From contig DASVUX010000064.1 in NCBI GenBank assembly GCA_036386835.1, forward strand, positions 1-64,000: a DNA stretch of 64,000 nt, written 5' to 3'. Origin of the DNA: 2-12-FULL-35-15 sp036386835 (GTDB lineage: Bacteria > Bacteroidota > Bacteroidia > 2-12-FULL-35-15). The notes under the pieces were generated by a model. That model saw only the letters and a list, made by a program, of their open reading frames with translations, was not told the DNA's origin and made no database searches. The translations under genes and the position numbers were made by a program. The stretch's first letter is position 1, and each line of letters starts with the position of its first letter. Of the stretch, positions 18,890 through 27,880 are shown piece by piece.

Positions 18890-20434
18890 ATGAAAAAAAC
18901 AATACTCTTACTTTATTCTCTTTTTACAATTTCCCTTACTCTTGATGCGCAGGTTTTTCAATGGGCAAAGCGTGAGGGTGATCAAACCGGAGGAAATATC
19001 ATTTGTACTGATAACGCAGGTAATTCCTATGTATACGGCCGGATCTTCATTACAACCACCGTTGGAGGTCAAAGCCTCAACATTACCAATGGTGAGCATT
19101 TCATTGCCAAGTATGATAACCTGGGAAATGCATTATGGGTAAAACAGATGAATTCCATGGAAGCATCTGATCTTGAATGCAACAGCACGGACCTTTATAT
19201 CAGCGGCCGTTATGGGGCAAATGCTTCTTTCGGTGGTGCACAGATTGGAAGCGGATCCGGATGGGATGGGTATGTTGCCCGTATAAGTGCAGGCGGGAAC
19301 CTTACCTGGGTGACAACCATTACAAACGCTTCAACATATGAATCGGCTAACTCCGTGGCTGTTGACAACAGCGGGAATGTATATGTGGCCGGTACTTTTA
19401 GCGGGGCTTCAGCTCTGATAGGGTCAACCACTATTACAGGCCCCGGAATGGAATCCATGCTTCTGCTGAAGCTGGCTTCGGATGGAAGTGTGATATGGTC
19501 AAAGACTGCTTCTGCAAATACAGGCGGCAGCGTTTCCGGAAACCGTGTGGAAATAGCGCCTTCAGGTGATCTGTATGTGATGAGCACTGCAGATGGCGAT
19601 ACTGCGCACTATGATTCATTTAATTATTTTGCCGGTTCATACCCGGCTGAGCTATTGTTGCATTACAACAATACAGGAGCAGCCATGCATATGGTTGAGA
19701 TAAATCATAATGCACAGGATAATGTAACCTCAATGACTGTGGACGGAAGTGGGAACGTTTACACATTGCAAACAAACTATCTTACAAGCTTCACTTTATC
19801 TAAATTTAATTCCATGCTTGCCAATACATGGTCGATCACAGATGGTACCGGAGGACACCTTTCAGTCCGTGATGTGGAAGTGACACAGTCCGGCCAGGTG
19901 ATGGTCGCAGGAGATGTGGGAGAGGATGCGACATTCGGAGGCACCAATGTAGTTTATGATTATGGTGGGGGAAATGGCTTTCTTGCATTTTATACAAACG
20001 CGGGAGTGTATTCTTCTTTGAAACAGATCCCCGGAAGTGTTTTCATGGGTTCTGCAAGTATCGATGCTTCTGATAACGTTTATGTAACGGGATCTATGAG
20101 CGATTCAGCTGCGTTTGATGCCATCAACCTCACTTCAAGCGGTGTAGAAGCAATGTTCCTTGCAAGATATGGTGTATCGACCGGGATCACTTCCTTAGAT
20201 GAGAATAGTTTCTCTGTATATCCGAACCCTTGTTCCGGCATTCTGACCTGCAATTTTAAATCTGCAGACCAGACTATGATCCAGCTATATAATGCCCTTG
20301 GAGAAAAAGTTTTTGAAAAAACAGTCACCTCTGAGCAGGTTCAAATTGACCTTTCCGGCTATAAGAAAGGGATTTATCTGATGAATATCGGTAATGAAGG
20401 ATCTATGTCAGGGAAAAGGATCATTGTAAATTAA
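18890..20434 (+). CDS. SBBP-type beta-propeller protein with T9SS type A sorting domain
   Basis: 514 residues with a signal peptide (MKKTILLLYSLFTISLTLDA). The body has repeats of the SBBP type (DNAGNSYVYGRI, DNSGNVYVAGTFSG, DGSGNVYTLQTN, DASDNVYVTGSMSD), each about 50-60 residues, forming a beta propeller. The last ~75 residues (FSVYPNPCSGILTC ... KKGIYLMNIGNEG) are a type A sorting domain, so it is exported by the T9SS. It is related in layout to the genes at 26238 and 27881. Ligand and role are unknown. Confidence 0.88.
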   Translation: MKKTILLLYSLFTISLTLDAQVFQWAKREGDQTGGNIICTDNAGNSYVYGRIFITTTVGGQSLNITNGEHFIAKYDNLGNALWVKQMNSMEASDLECNSTDLYISGRYGANASFGGAQIGSGSGWDGYVARISAGGNLTWVTTITNASTYESANSVAVDNSGNVYVAGTFSGASALIGSTTITGPGMESMLLLKLASDGSVIWSKTASANTGGSVSGNRVEIAPSGDLYVMSTADGDTAHYDSFNYFAGSYPAELLLHYNNTGAAMHMVEINHNAQDNVTSMTVDGSGNVYTLQTNYLTSFTLSKFNSMLANTWSITDGTGGHLSVRDVEVTQSGQVMVAGDVGEDATFGGTNVVYDYGGGNGFLAFYTNAGVYSSLKQIPGSVFMGSASIDASDNVYVTGSMSDSAAFDAINLTSSGVEAMFLARYGVSTGITSLDENSFSVYPNPCSGILTCNFKSADQTMIQLYNALGEKVFEKTVTSEQVQIDLSGYKKGIYLMNIGNEGSMSGKRIIVN

Positions 20435-20461
20435 ACATAGTGCAGTTATAAGTATATAAAA

Positions 20462-20494
20462 TAAGAGCAGGCAATAGCCTGCTCTTATTTTTTT
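20462..20494. terminator. Strong rho-independent terminator
   Basis: A perfect 11-bp stem (TAAGAGCAGGC/GCCTGCTCTTA, 20462-20472 and 20477-20487) with loop AATA, then a T run to 20494. It ends the T9SS cargo gene. It also lies just past the 3' end of the small minus-strand ORF, so it could act in both directions. Confidence 0.92.
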
Positions 20495-20501
20495 AACCGT
20501 A

Positions 20502-20666
20502 TCAGACCTGGCTATCGTTAATATACTTTATTATAGTTTTTCCAGGCTCCGCGAATTGTAGATCTTCACGTTTGGCATGGAAAGCCCGCTCATCCTCCGA
20601 TTGCTGGACGAAAAACTCTAATGCTTCATAAATTTTTATCGGTGAAAGCTTCCTGGGAATTATCAT
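20502..20666 (-). CDS. Small hypothetical protein, 54 residues
   Basis: An ATG at 20666 opens a 54-codon frame ending in TGA at 20502. The product starts MIIPRKLSPIKIYEALEFF and ends IIKYINDSQV. It is soluble, charged and helix-prone, with no low-complexity bias. It fills most of a 309-bp gap and its stop is next to the strong terminator. Its promoter would overlap that of the marR-like gene in divergent orientation. Too short for certainty, and no family is recognised. Confidence 0.45.
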   Translation of the reverse strand: MIIPRKLSPIKIYEALEFFVQQSEDERAFHAKREDLQFAEPGKTIIKYINDSQV

Positions 20667-20691
20667 TCGTTAAAAATTTGTTAAATATTAA

Positions 20692-20730
20692 TTGATATAT
20701 CAAATATTGATCAATCATTATTATATTTGC
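20692..20730 (+). promoter_or_regulatory. Promoter and palindromic operators of the marR-like gene
   Basis: A perfect 12-bp palindrome TTGATATATCAA (20692-20703) and a 10-bp palindrome ATTGATCAAT (20706-20715) are followed by the -7 box TATATTTGC (20722-20730). TTG at 20707-20709 could serve as -33. The palindromes cover the promoter, as expected for MarR autorepression, and may also control the divergent small ORF. Confidence 0.65.
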
Positions 20731-20743
20731 CTAAAATGCTGAA

Positions 20744-21178
20744 ATGGAACAACTGAGTAATGTCATCTTTTATACTGTTGACAAATCAATCCGGACATAC
20801 AGGCAGTATGCCCAGCGGCAACTTAAGAATGCAGGATATTCCATCACGATCGACCAGTGGCTGGTAATAAAAACCCTGCTTGAGAACCCGGATATCAAGC
20901 AGCAGGAGCTGGGTGGGAAAATATTTAAGGACAATGCTTCTGTCACCCGGATCATTGAGCTGCTGGTAAAAGCAAAATATTTAAAACGCAAAAATAATAC
21001 GGAAGACAGGAGACGGGCAGGATTGGAAGTAACGGAAAAAGGAAAAGAAACAATTGCCGAGGTGTATAAGATCGTGTTAAGGAACAGGTCGGTTGCACTT
21101 GACGGCATCAGTAAGAAAGAACTTGAAACAGTTAAAAAAGTACTTATGAAGATCACTAAAAACTGCCAGGTGGAATAA
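20744..21178 (+). CDS. MarR-family transcriptional regulator
   Basis: 144 residues with the MarR winged-helix layout: dimer helices at both ends, the HTH region ITIDQWLVIKTLLENPDIKQQELGGKIFKDNASVTRIIELLVKAKYL, and the wing KRKNNTEDRRRAGLEVTEKG. Two palindromes overlap its promoter. It is followed by an outer-membrane barrel gene 128 bp downstream, which it may regulate together with itself. Its ligand is unknown. Confidence 0.93.
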   Translation: MEQLSNVIFYTVDKSIRTYRQYAQRQLKNAGYSITIDQWLVIKTLLENPDIKQQELGGKIFKDNASVTRIIELLVKAKYLKRKNNTEDRRRAGLEVTEKGKETIAEVYKIVLRNRSVALDGISKKELETVKKVLMKITKNCQVE

Positions 21179-21306
21179 TGGATTAGCAATTTATCTATAT
21201 ACAGGCATTGAAATGACAAATGGACCCGCTACACAAATTTGTCAGCTCAATCGGGGGAATGGTTTGTAGCATTTCCATTCCCTTCTTTAAACTTAAAATT
21301 TACACC

Positions 21307-23733
21307 ATGAAAAAACCTTTATTCATTGTAGCATTTCTCCTTCAGTCTTATTTATGCCTAGCTCTCGAAGGTATAACCCTTAAAGGACACATCGTTGATC
21401 CTGACAACAATGCTCAGCCATTTGCCACCGTACTGTTAAAATCAAGTGCTGATTCATCGCTTTACAAAGGCGAGATTAGCAATGATAAAGGACAGTTCCT
21501 TTTTGAGGATGTAAAGGCAGGGGACTACTATCTTCAGATCCAGGTTATAGGATATGAAAAAAATATTGTTAATTCCATTCATCTATCACCCGATAATCCT
21601 ATTGTAGATCTTGGAACCATTAAGCTGAAAGCGGGTGCTAAGGAATTAGCCACTGTGAATGTCCAGGCGGAAAAGCCATTCATTGAACAGCAGGTTGATA
21701 AGACCGTAGTGAATATTGAAAACAGTATTATTCAGAATGGTTCTTCCGTAATGGAAGTAATGGAAAAGCTCCCGGGAATTATGGTTGACCAGAATGACAA
21801 GATCAGTCTCAGGGGAAAGCAGGGGGTTATCATCATGATCGATGGCAGGCCCACTGGAATGTCGGGCCAGGATCTTGCCACCATGCTCAAAGGAATTCCT
21901 TCCTCCAATATTCAGAAAATCGAGATCATCACTAATCCTTCCGCCAAGTATGACGCTGCAGGGAACGCGGGGATCATCAACATCATTATGAAGAAGAACA
22001 AGCGGGAAGGTTTCAATGGAAGTGTAAGTACCGGTTATGGCCAGGGACGTTATTCAAAATACAATGGAAGCCTGAGCCTGAATTACAAGAATAAAAACTA
22101 CAATTTCTTTTTAAATTACAGTTATGCAAAGCGTTTAGGCTTTAACAATCTAACAATCGACAGGAGGTTTTACAATAATGACAGCCTCAAAACTATTTTC
22201 AAAACGGAGAACTATATACTGTATCCCACAGAAAGCCACTCTCCGCGGGTCGGGATAGATTTTTATCTCTCTTCTAAAACCACTTTGTCTTTGCTGGGCA
22301 GCGGAGGTGCAAGCCAATTTCGTCCTCAGGGATCTGACAATACCAAGATCCTGAATGGGAATGAACAGCTGATATACAGCTATGATTTTGAAAGTAATTC
22401 AAAAGACAACTGGTATAACTATGCCGGGAACGCGGAGCTTAAGCACCAGTTTGACAGTACGGGCCAGGAAATAACTGTGGATCTCGACTATGCTAGATAC
22501 TGGAACACAACGGACCAGTCCTTTTTAACAACCTATCATCATGCAGACGGGAGCTTTATGGGCCGGGACGATCTGCTTAACAATCAAAAGAGCGAGCTCA
22601 GCCTTTTCTCACTGAAAGCTGATTACAGCAAACCGCTTAAAAAGGAATACAGTTTTGATGCAGGGCTTAAATCCAGCTATGTATCATCGGATAATGACAT
22701 TCTTTTTTATTCATTGCTGAATAATGAAGAGACATTCGACAGCGCAAGAAGCAGTCATTTTTTATATTCTGAAAATATAAATGCTGCTTATGTAAACCTG
22801 AAAAAGAATTACAAAAAAATCTCTTACCAGCTGGGGTTTCGCTCGGAGCAGACTATTGCGAGAGGAAAGCAATTGATGAATTCTAAAACTTTTAACAGGA
22901 GTTATATCCAGGTGTTTCCTACTGCATACATTGATTATAAGCCTTCGGAAAAACACAATATCAACCTGAGCCTGGGCAGGAGGATAGACAGGCCTGCTTA
23001 TGAGCAAATGAATCCATACAGAAGTCTTATTAATGCAACTACGTTCAGTGAAGGAAATCCTTACCTCCTGCCGCAGCTGACATATAACACGGAACTTTCA
23101 TATTCATATAATAATGTATTCTTCGCAAATTTTACTTTCAGTTTAACCGAAGACAATATTACTGATGTGCTGATCCAGGATTCGGAAACACAAACAACTT
23201 CCCAAACGGTGGTTAACCTTAATAGGCTGAACTTCTACAGCATAAATTTAACCTATTCAAAGAAGCTTACAAAGTGGTGGAGTACCAATACCAGTGTACT
23301 TACATACTATGGCGTGTACTCGGGCACTATCAAAAATAATTACATCAGCCAGGGAACGCCATCCATCTACCTGAACAGCAGTAACAGCTTTTTTATAATT
23401 GAGGGCTTGTCGGCAGAGCTTGGTTTCCGTTATAGTCACAAAGCCCTGAATGGGATCACCACAGAACTTACAACCTATAATCTTTCAGCGGGGATCCAGA
23501 AAACAGTGCTGAAGAAGAAAGGAACTATAACAGTTAACATGACAGATATTCTCTGGACCGCTTATCCGAGGGGAATAACAGAATTCGACAATGTAAGGGA
23601 AGAGTGGACGGCTAAACGGGATACGCGTGTGCTGAACATCAGCTTCGCCTATAAATTCGGAAAAGGAAAATCAGCAAGGATGAGGCGGAATACAGGTGCT
23701 GATGATGAGAAAGGAAGGATCAAAGGCGGCTAA
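21307..23733 (+). CDS. Outer-membrane beta-barrel protein, TonB-dependent-receptor-like
   Basis: The frame opens at 21220, but the ATG at 21307 gives a standard signal peptide (MKKPLFIVAFLLQSYLCLALEG). A CarboxypepD_reg-like domain follows (GHIVDPDNNAQPFATVLLK). Next is a plug region (VMEKLPGIMVDQNDKISLRGKQGVIIMIDGRP, IEIITNPSAKYDAAGNAGIINI), then the OMP_b-brl_3 barrel to the C-terminus. This is the Bacteroidota receptor-like family in which the plug lacks a clear TonB box. Substrate is unknown. The marR-like gene upstream suggests ligand-induced expression. Confidence 0.9.
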   Translation: MKKPLFIVAFLLQSYLCLALEGITLKGHIVDPDNNAQPFATVLLKSSADSSLYKGEISNDKGQFLFEDVKAGDYYLQIQVIGYEKNIVNSIHLSPDNPIVDLGTIKLKAGAKELATVNVQAEKPFIEQQVDKTVVNIENSIIQNGSSVMEVMEKLPGIMVDQNDKISLRGKQGVIIMIDGRPTGMSGQDLATMLKGIPSSNIQKIEIITNPSAKYDAAGNAGIINIIMKKNKREGFNGSVSTGYGQGRYSKYNGSLSLNYKNKNYNFFLNYSYAKRLGFNNLTIDRRFYNNDSLKTIFKTENYILYPTESHSPRVGIDFYLSSKTTLSLLGSGGASQFRPQGSDNTKILNGNEQLIYSYDFESNSKDNWYNYAGNAELKHQFDSTGQEITVDLDYARYWNTTDQSFLTTYHHADGSFMGRDDLLNNQKSELSLFSLKADYSKPLKKEYSFDAGLKSSYVSSDNDILFYSLLNNEETFDSARSSHFLYSENINAAYVNLKKNYKKISYQLGFRSEQTIARGKQLMNSKTFNRSYIQVFPTAYIDYKPSEKHNINLSLGRRIDRPAYEQMNPYRSLINATTFSEGNPYLLPQLTYNTELSYSYNNVFFANFTFSLTEDNITDVLIQDSETQTTSQTVVNLNRLNFYSINLTYSKKLTKWWSTNTSVLTYYGVYSGTIKNNYISQGTPSIYLNSSNSFFIIEGLSAELGFRYSHKALNGITTELTTYNLSAGIQKTVLKKKGTITVNMTDILWTAYPRGITEFDNVREEWTAKRDTRVLNISFAYKFGKGKSARMRRNTGADDEKGRIKGG

Positions 23734-23821
23734 TTGATGTGTGTTAAGAAACACAAAGAAGCCTTTTACTTGTTTTTTAGATCATGAGGTATTGATGCGG
23801 TTATTTTTGAAAAGAAAAAAT

Positions 23822-24832
23822 TCACTCTTCATACCTTCGCACAGCCTGCTCATGCATTTCCTTAATCTCTTTCGCTAAAGAAGCCGGCTTGATCACTTTT
23901 ACATTGTGGCCATATCCCATGATCTGCATGCGAAGCTCATAAGAAACCATCACTTTAATGCTGATCCGGAGTTCCTTGGTGGTGTCCTTCAGGATTTCCT
24001 GGGTATGGTGGATCGTCTGGTTCTTGATGTATTTTCCTTCATTGGGTGTGAACGACAGCACAACTTCTTCAGGCTTATTATCTGTTGTGGAGATGCCAAA
24101 GGAATACTTGAAATAATTGATGGGGTCAAAATCCTCCTGCATGATATAAGCCTCTTTGGAGGCTTTAATATTCTCTATGCGGTCCACCCCGAAGGTGCGG
24201 ATCGCTTTCTTTTCCGGATGATACCCGGTAAGATACCAGCGGTTGCGGTATTCCTTTAAGAGGTAAGGATGGAGGATATGCTTGTTGGGATGATCGCGCT
24301 CAAAGGAATGATAATCAAAAGTGATCACCTGCGACTGCTTGATCATTTTTACCAGTTCCGACAGGTATTGGGTTCCTTTGAAATAAGAAGCTTTTTCTAC
24401 CTGTATGATCTTTTCGATTTGTTCATTTTTTAGAATCTTTCGGATGCTTAAAGTCTGGAGGATTTTTTCCACTGCATGGTCAAATTCCCCATACAGGTCT
24501 GTCCCTTTGAACTGTTCCAGGATCCCCGCAGCAAATTCAATGGCATCAATCTCACTTCCTGTAAGCGCAATGGAAGCAATGGAATAATTCTCATCCTTGT
24601 AGTAATAACCGCCATGCTGGCGGCTGAATTCAATGGGTGCATTGTAGTTGAGCGACTCATCGAAGCGCAGGGCAAGAATATCCTTTTGAATAGTTGATTT
24701 GGAAAAAGTTTTGCCCAGCACTTCCTCACAGGTGCTTACAATCTCTTCAAGAGTAGGGTACGGCTTCCGCTTGTCGCGAAGCGCGCTGTCAATGATCTTG
24801 TAACGGGCAAGGGCTTCTTTGTTTGCTGGCAT
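23822..24832 (-). CDS. WYL-domain transcriptional regulator
   Basis: 336 residues. An N-terminal helix-turn-helix (about 1-75, SKSTIQKDILALRFD) is followed by the WYL domain (about 150-235: VITFDYHSFERD ... RNRWYLTGYHPEKKAIRTFGVDRIENI). The C-terminal WCX part ends MHEQAVRRYEE. WYL proteins sense nucleotides or nucleic-acid ligands and often regulate defence or DNA-damage genes. No such partner is adjacent, so it may act elsewhere. Confidence 0.9.
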   Translation of the reverse strand: MPANKEALARYKIIDSALRDKRKPYPTLEEIVSTCEEVLGKTFSKSTIQKDILALRFDESLNYNAPIEFSRQHGGYYYKDENYSIASIALTGSEIDAIEFAAGILEQFKGTDLYGEFDHAVEKILQTLSIRKILKNEQIEKIIQVEKASYFKGTQYLSELVKMIKQSQVITFDYHSFERDHPNKHILHPYLLKEYRNRWYLTGYHPEKKAIRTFGVDRIENIKASKEAYIMQEDFDPINYFKYSFGISTTDNKPEEVVLSFTPNEGKYIKNQTIHHTQEILKDTTKELRISIKVMVSYELRMQIMGYGHNVKVIKPASLAKEIKEMHEQAVRRYEE

Positions 24833-24868
24833 AATGTTATTTTTTATTGTTAAGCCTGTTATTCCGAA

Positions 24869-24894
24869 GCAAATATAAATTTATGGCTCAACAA
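24869..24894 (-). promoter_or_regulatory. Probable promoter of the WYL regulator gene
   Basis: On the minus strand TATATTTGC (24869-24877) matches the TAnnTTTG -7 box. TTG triplets at 24889-24894 could act as the -33 element. The start codon lies 37 bp further on. Confidence 0.55.
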
Positions 24895-25053
24895 ATACTA
24901 ACAGTTAAAAGTCTTTAATCTCAAGTGTTTAATCCGGAATAGGTATGCAGCTGCGATTCCCTTTTACTATATTTAACTATCTTGCGGCCGTCACTCCTTG
25001 ATCTTCATGTCTGCAGGTTAGTTAAGGTTGATCAATAAAACTTAACTATTCCG

Positions 25054-26139
25054 ATGAAAATTACTATTCTTCCAATTTTGCTTTTATGTTCTTTGGCTTC
25101 TGTTTCACAGACGATTCCCGCTGCTGTAAATGATACCACTGTTTTTACAATAGTTGAAGAAATGCCTCAGTTTCCGGGAGGTACACAGGCCATGATGAAT
25201 TACATTCAGACCCAGCAAATTTATCCTGAAGCAGAAAAAAAAGCTAAACTATTTGGTACCTGTTTCGTAACATTTGTTATTGAAAAAGATGGGAGTATAT
25301 CAAATTCTAAACTATTACGAAGTGTAAAGAATGGGCCGGGCTTTGATCAGGAAGCATTGCGAATTGTAAACAGCATGCCAAAGTGGGTTCCCGGGAAGCA
25401 AAACGGGAAAGAGGCGAGGGTGCAGTCTAATTTGCCTGTTAAGTTCATTTTGCCTGTTTCATTAAACGATACTATTTATCTGGATAAAGACTGGAATCCT
25501 TCCCTTAAGGAGTATGCTGAATTCTTCAGAATTATTACCAAGGATAATTACAGTTACATCGTCTATGATTTCTATATAAAAACAAGACTTCCACAAATGG
25601 TTGGTATGGCAAGTTCGATCAATCCAATTATTTCAGAAGGAAAGACAACGTATTATGATGTCAACGGAAATAAAAGTGAAGAGGGTAACTATAAAAAAGA
25701 CAGGAAAACCGGGCGCTGGATCCTTTGGGATGAGGATGGAAAAGATTCTTCCGTGTTGAATTATACTGATCAAACAATCAAGTATGAGCGTGTTTCTGAA
25801 AAGCTGCCCATGAGAGAAAAGCCTTTTGATATTGTTGAAAAAATGCCTGAATTTCCCGGGGGGGAAGCCAAAATGATGAAGTTTATCCAGGAGAATGTTC
25901 AGTACCCATCCACAGAACGTAATAAGGGTGTTATGGGGACTTGCTATATTTCATTCATTGTTGAACGGGACGGATCATTAAGCAATTTCAAAGTAATTAA
26001 GGGGGTAGACAGAGGACCCAATCTTGAAATGGAAGCATTAAGGGTGATTTCAATGATGCCCGACTGGAGTCCGGGAAAGCTGGCAGGAAAGCCTGTAAGG
26101 GTCAGGTTTAACCTGCCTATTAAATACACTTTGCGTTAG
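25054..26139 (+). CDS. Exported protein with two TonB C-terminal-like domains
   Basis: 361 residues with a signal peptide (MKITILPILLLCSLASVSQ). Two TonB_C domains flank a middle segment. The first (about 35-130) has PQFPGGTQAMMNYIQTQ, GTCFVTFVIEKDGSISN and MPKWVPGKQNGK. The second (about 265-361) has PEFPGGEAKMMKFIQEN, GTCYISFIVERDGSLSN and MPDWSPGKLAGK. The middle has a toxin_15/MORN-like stretch (YYDVNGNKSEEGNYKKDRKTGRWILWDEDGK). The domain is often duplicated in Bacteroidota proteins with no inner-membrane anchor, so the role may be structural rather than energy transduction. Confidence 0.82.
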   Translation: MKITILPILLLCSLASVSQTIPAAVNDTTVFTIVEEMPQFPGGTQAMMNYIQTQQIYPEAEKKAKLFGTCFVTFVIEKDGSISNSKLLRSVKNGPGFDQEALRIVNSMPKWVPGKQNGKEARVQSNLPVKFILPVSLNDTIYLDKDWNPSLKEYAEFFRIITKDNYSYIVYDFYIKTRLPQMVGMASSINPIISEGKTTYYDVNGNKSEEGNYKKDRKTGRWILWDEDGKDSSVLNYTDQTIKYERVSEKLPMREKPFDIVEKMPEFPGGEAKMMKFIQENVQYPSTERNKGVMGTCYISFIVERDGSLSNFKVIKGVDRGPNLEMEALRVISMMPDWSPGKLAGKPVRVRFNLPIKYTLR

Positions 26140-26191
26140 ATTCGCTAACCGGAGTGTTATAATTGTTATAAAAACTAATTGCAAACTCCCC

Positions 26192-26212
26192 ATCCCGAGA
26201 ACAAATCGGGAT
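26192..26212. terminator. Hairpin between convergent genes
   Basis: A 7-bp stem ATCCCGA/TCGGGAT (26192-26198 and 26206-26212) lies between two convergent 3' ends and could terminate both. The T run is short. Confidence 0.5.
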
Positions 26213-26237
26213 TCTGTTTAATAAATTAGACCGCAAA

Positions 26238-27788
26238 CTACTGCAATAAAACTCTTTTAACAGAATGCCCTTTTTTACTGGTAAATTGAAAAGTATAAAG
26301 CCCTTTGGGGTGCTTACTTAAATCAAAGCGCCTGGTGTAAGCCCCTTCTATAGTTCTTATAGTTTCTGAAAAGATTAAACCTCCTTTTGAATCAAGTATA
26401 TTGATTATTAAATCCGTTTCTTCAGCGGAGAAATAACTTACTTGTAATTCTCCGCTTGTTGGAGAAGGATAAATTTGCAAGTCGCTTTTTATATCCTGTA
26501 AAGTTGGTTTAATTCCTACAAAGGTATTATCACTTAATTTAACAAGAAGCATGTCAGAGTTATTATCCGGGCTTATGGGAGGTCCACTCAGTGTATACGC
26601 CCCGATACTTGAATTGCCTTTAATGTTTCCAAAGAAATACACATTTCCATAAGTATCATCAATAGCTCTATAGCCAACTTTCCCGGTTGGTTGCAATACC
26701 CAGTCTAATGTAAAGTTTGTATCACTTTTTACAATGAAAAAACTTCCATCCCCATTTTGCCAGTTAGTACTCAGTGCATTTCCATGAAAGTTAGTTCCAT
26801 AACCTGCAAATATTAATTTGTCTTGATTTGTTGTTTCAAGTGATGTTGCCCGATAATTTACTTCCTGCGCAGAGATGCAATAACCATTTTTATCAAATTT
26901 GGCTATAAAATTCCCACCGCTCGCAGAACCTATTGTAGAGCCACCAAGGGTTAAAGGTGCATTAAAGAAGTTTCCCGTTGCATAAACATTTCCTTTGCTG
27001 TCAATATCTATACATTCTACCTCTTCATTTCCTTGTATATGATCACCAATGTTATTTAACCACTCAACTTGCCCTATGTTATTAATTTTTGCAATGTATC
27101 CATTTGAATAATATCCGCCTGGGGTATTTATTGTCGAGCCGTTTAAAGTTAATTCAACTTGATAGTGTCCTGATAAGTAACAGTTGCCTATGGAGTCTGT
27201 TTTAAAATTAAATAGCCTTGCGAAGTTTACGCTTTGAATTGCCCATATGCAATTCCCATACATGTCAAATTTGGATACAAACAAATAATTATTGTTCGAA
27301 GGGCAGGTTAACTGAATACTTGAAGAGAAATTTACAGTGCCGTTGAACAGCCCTGCAACGTAAATATCACCATTCGCATCGCATTTAATCTTATTAGTTG
27401 CGGTGTGAAGCAGATTCTTGGTCCAGATTGTATTGCCGTTAACATCATATTGAGTGAACCCTGAAGCTTCCAGGACCAAAGGCTCACCATCTTTATTTAA
27501 TACCATGTCATAAACATAAAATGAACTGCTCACTTTAGACCAAACAAGAGTGCCAGATTGGTTGTACTTATATATAAAGCCCCCATTTTGGATATTGTTT
27601 GGACATGCTGAAGGATTATTATGGGTACAAGATTGGTTCCCCGCGACATATACATTTCCTTGTGCATCTATACATGTACTGAGTGCAAGTGAAGATTCGC
27701 CCAAAGTCTGTTGGTTCGCCCATTGCACGGTCTGTGCCTGCAAAATAAATATTTCAAACAGAAAATATAGTAGAATAGTGTTTTTCAT
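26238..27788 (-). CDS. SBBP-like propeller protein with T9SS type A sorting domain (copy 1)
   Basis: 516 residues with a signal peptide (MKNTILLYFLFEIFILQAQ) and a mature start VQWANQQTLGESS. Repeats of the form DAQGNVYVAGN, DANGDIYVAGLF, DSKGNVYATGNFF and DTYGNVYFFGNIKG form a propeller. A type A sorting domain ends it (LQIYPSPTSGELQVSY ... HPKGLYTFQFTSKKG). It is a close paralogue of the next gene, and both carry the insert SCTHNNPSACPNN-type Cys motif near residue 55. A tandem duplication is likely. The role is unknown and surface exposure is expected. Confidence 0.87.
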   Translation of the reverse strand: MKNTILLYFLFEIFILQAQTVQWANQQTLGESSLALSTCIDAQGNVYVAGNQSCTHNNPSACPNNIQNGGFIYKYNQSGTLVWSKVSSSFYVYDMVLNKDGEPLVLEASGFTQYDVNGNTIWTKNLLHTATNKIKCDANGDIYVAGLFNGTVNFSSSIQLTCPSNNNYLFVSKFDMYGNCIWAIQSVNFARLFNFKTDSIGNCYLSGHYQVELTLNGSTINTPGGYYSNGYIAKINNIGQVEWLNNIGDHIQGNEEVECIDIDSKGNVYATGNFFNAPLTLGGSTIGSASGGNFIAKFDKNGYCISAQEVNYRATSLETTNQDKLIFAGYGTNFHGNALSTNWQNGDGSFFIVKSDTNFTLDWVLQPTGKVGYRAIDDTYGNVYFFGNIKGNSSIGAYTLSGPPISPDNNSDMLLVKLSDNTFVGIKPTLQDIKSDLQIYPSPTSGELQVSYFSAEETDLIINILDSKGGLIFSETIRTIEGAYTRRFDLSKHPKGLYTFQFTSKKGHSVKRVLLQ

Positions 27789-27880
27789 ATTAATGAATTT
27801 GAATATTGTTTCGCAAATTCAGAATATTACCTTGAGAAACTATTCTATGCATAAGCAGATACACAAGTCTTAGCTTCTCA

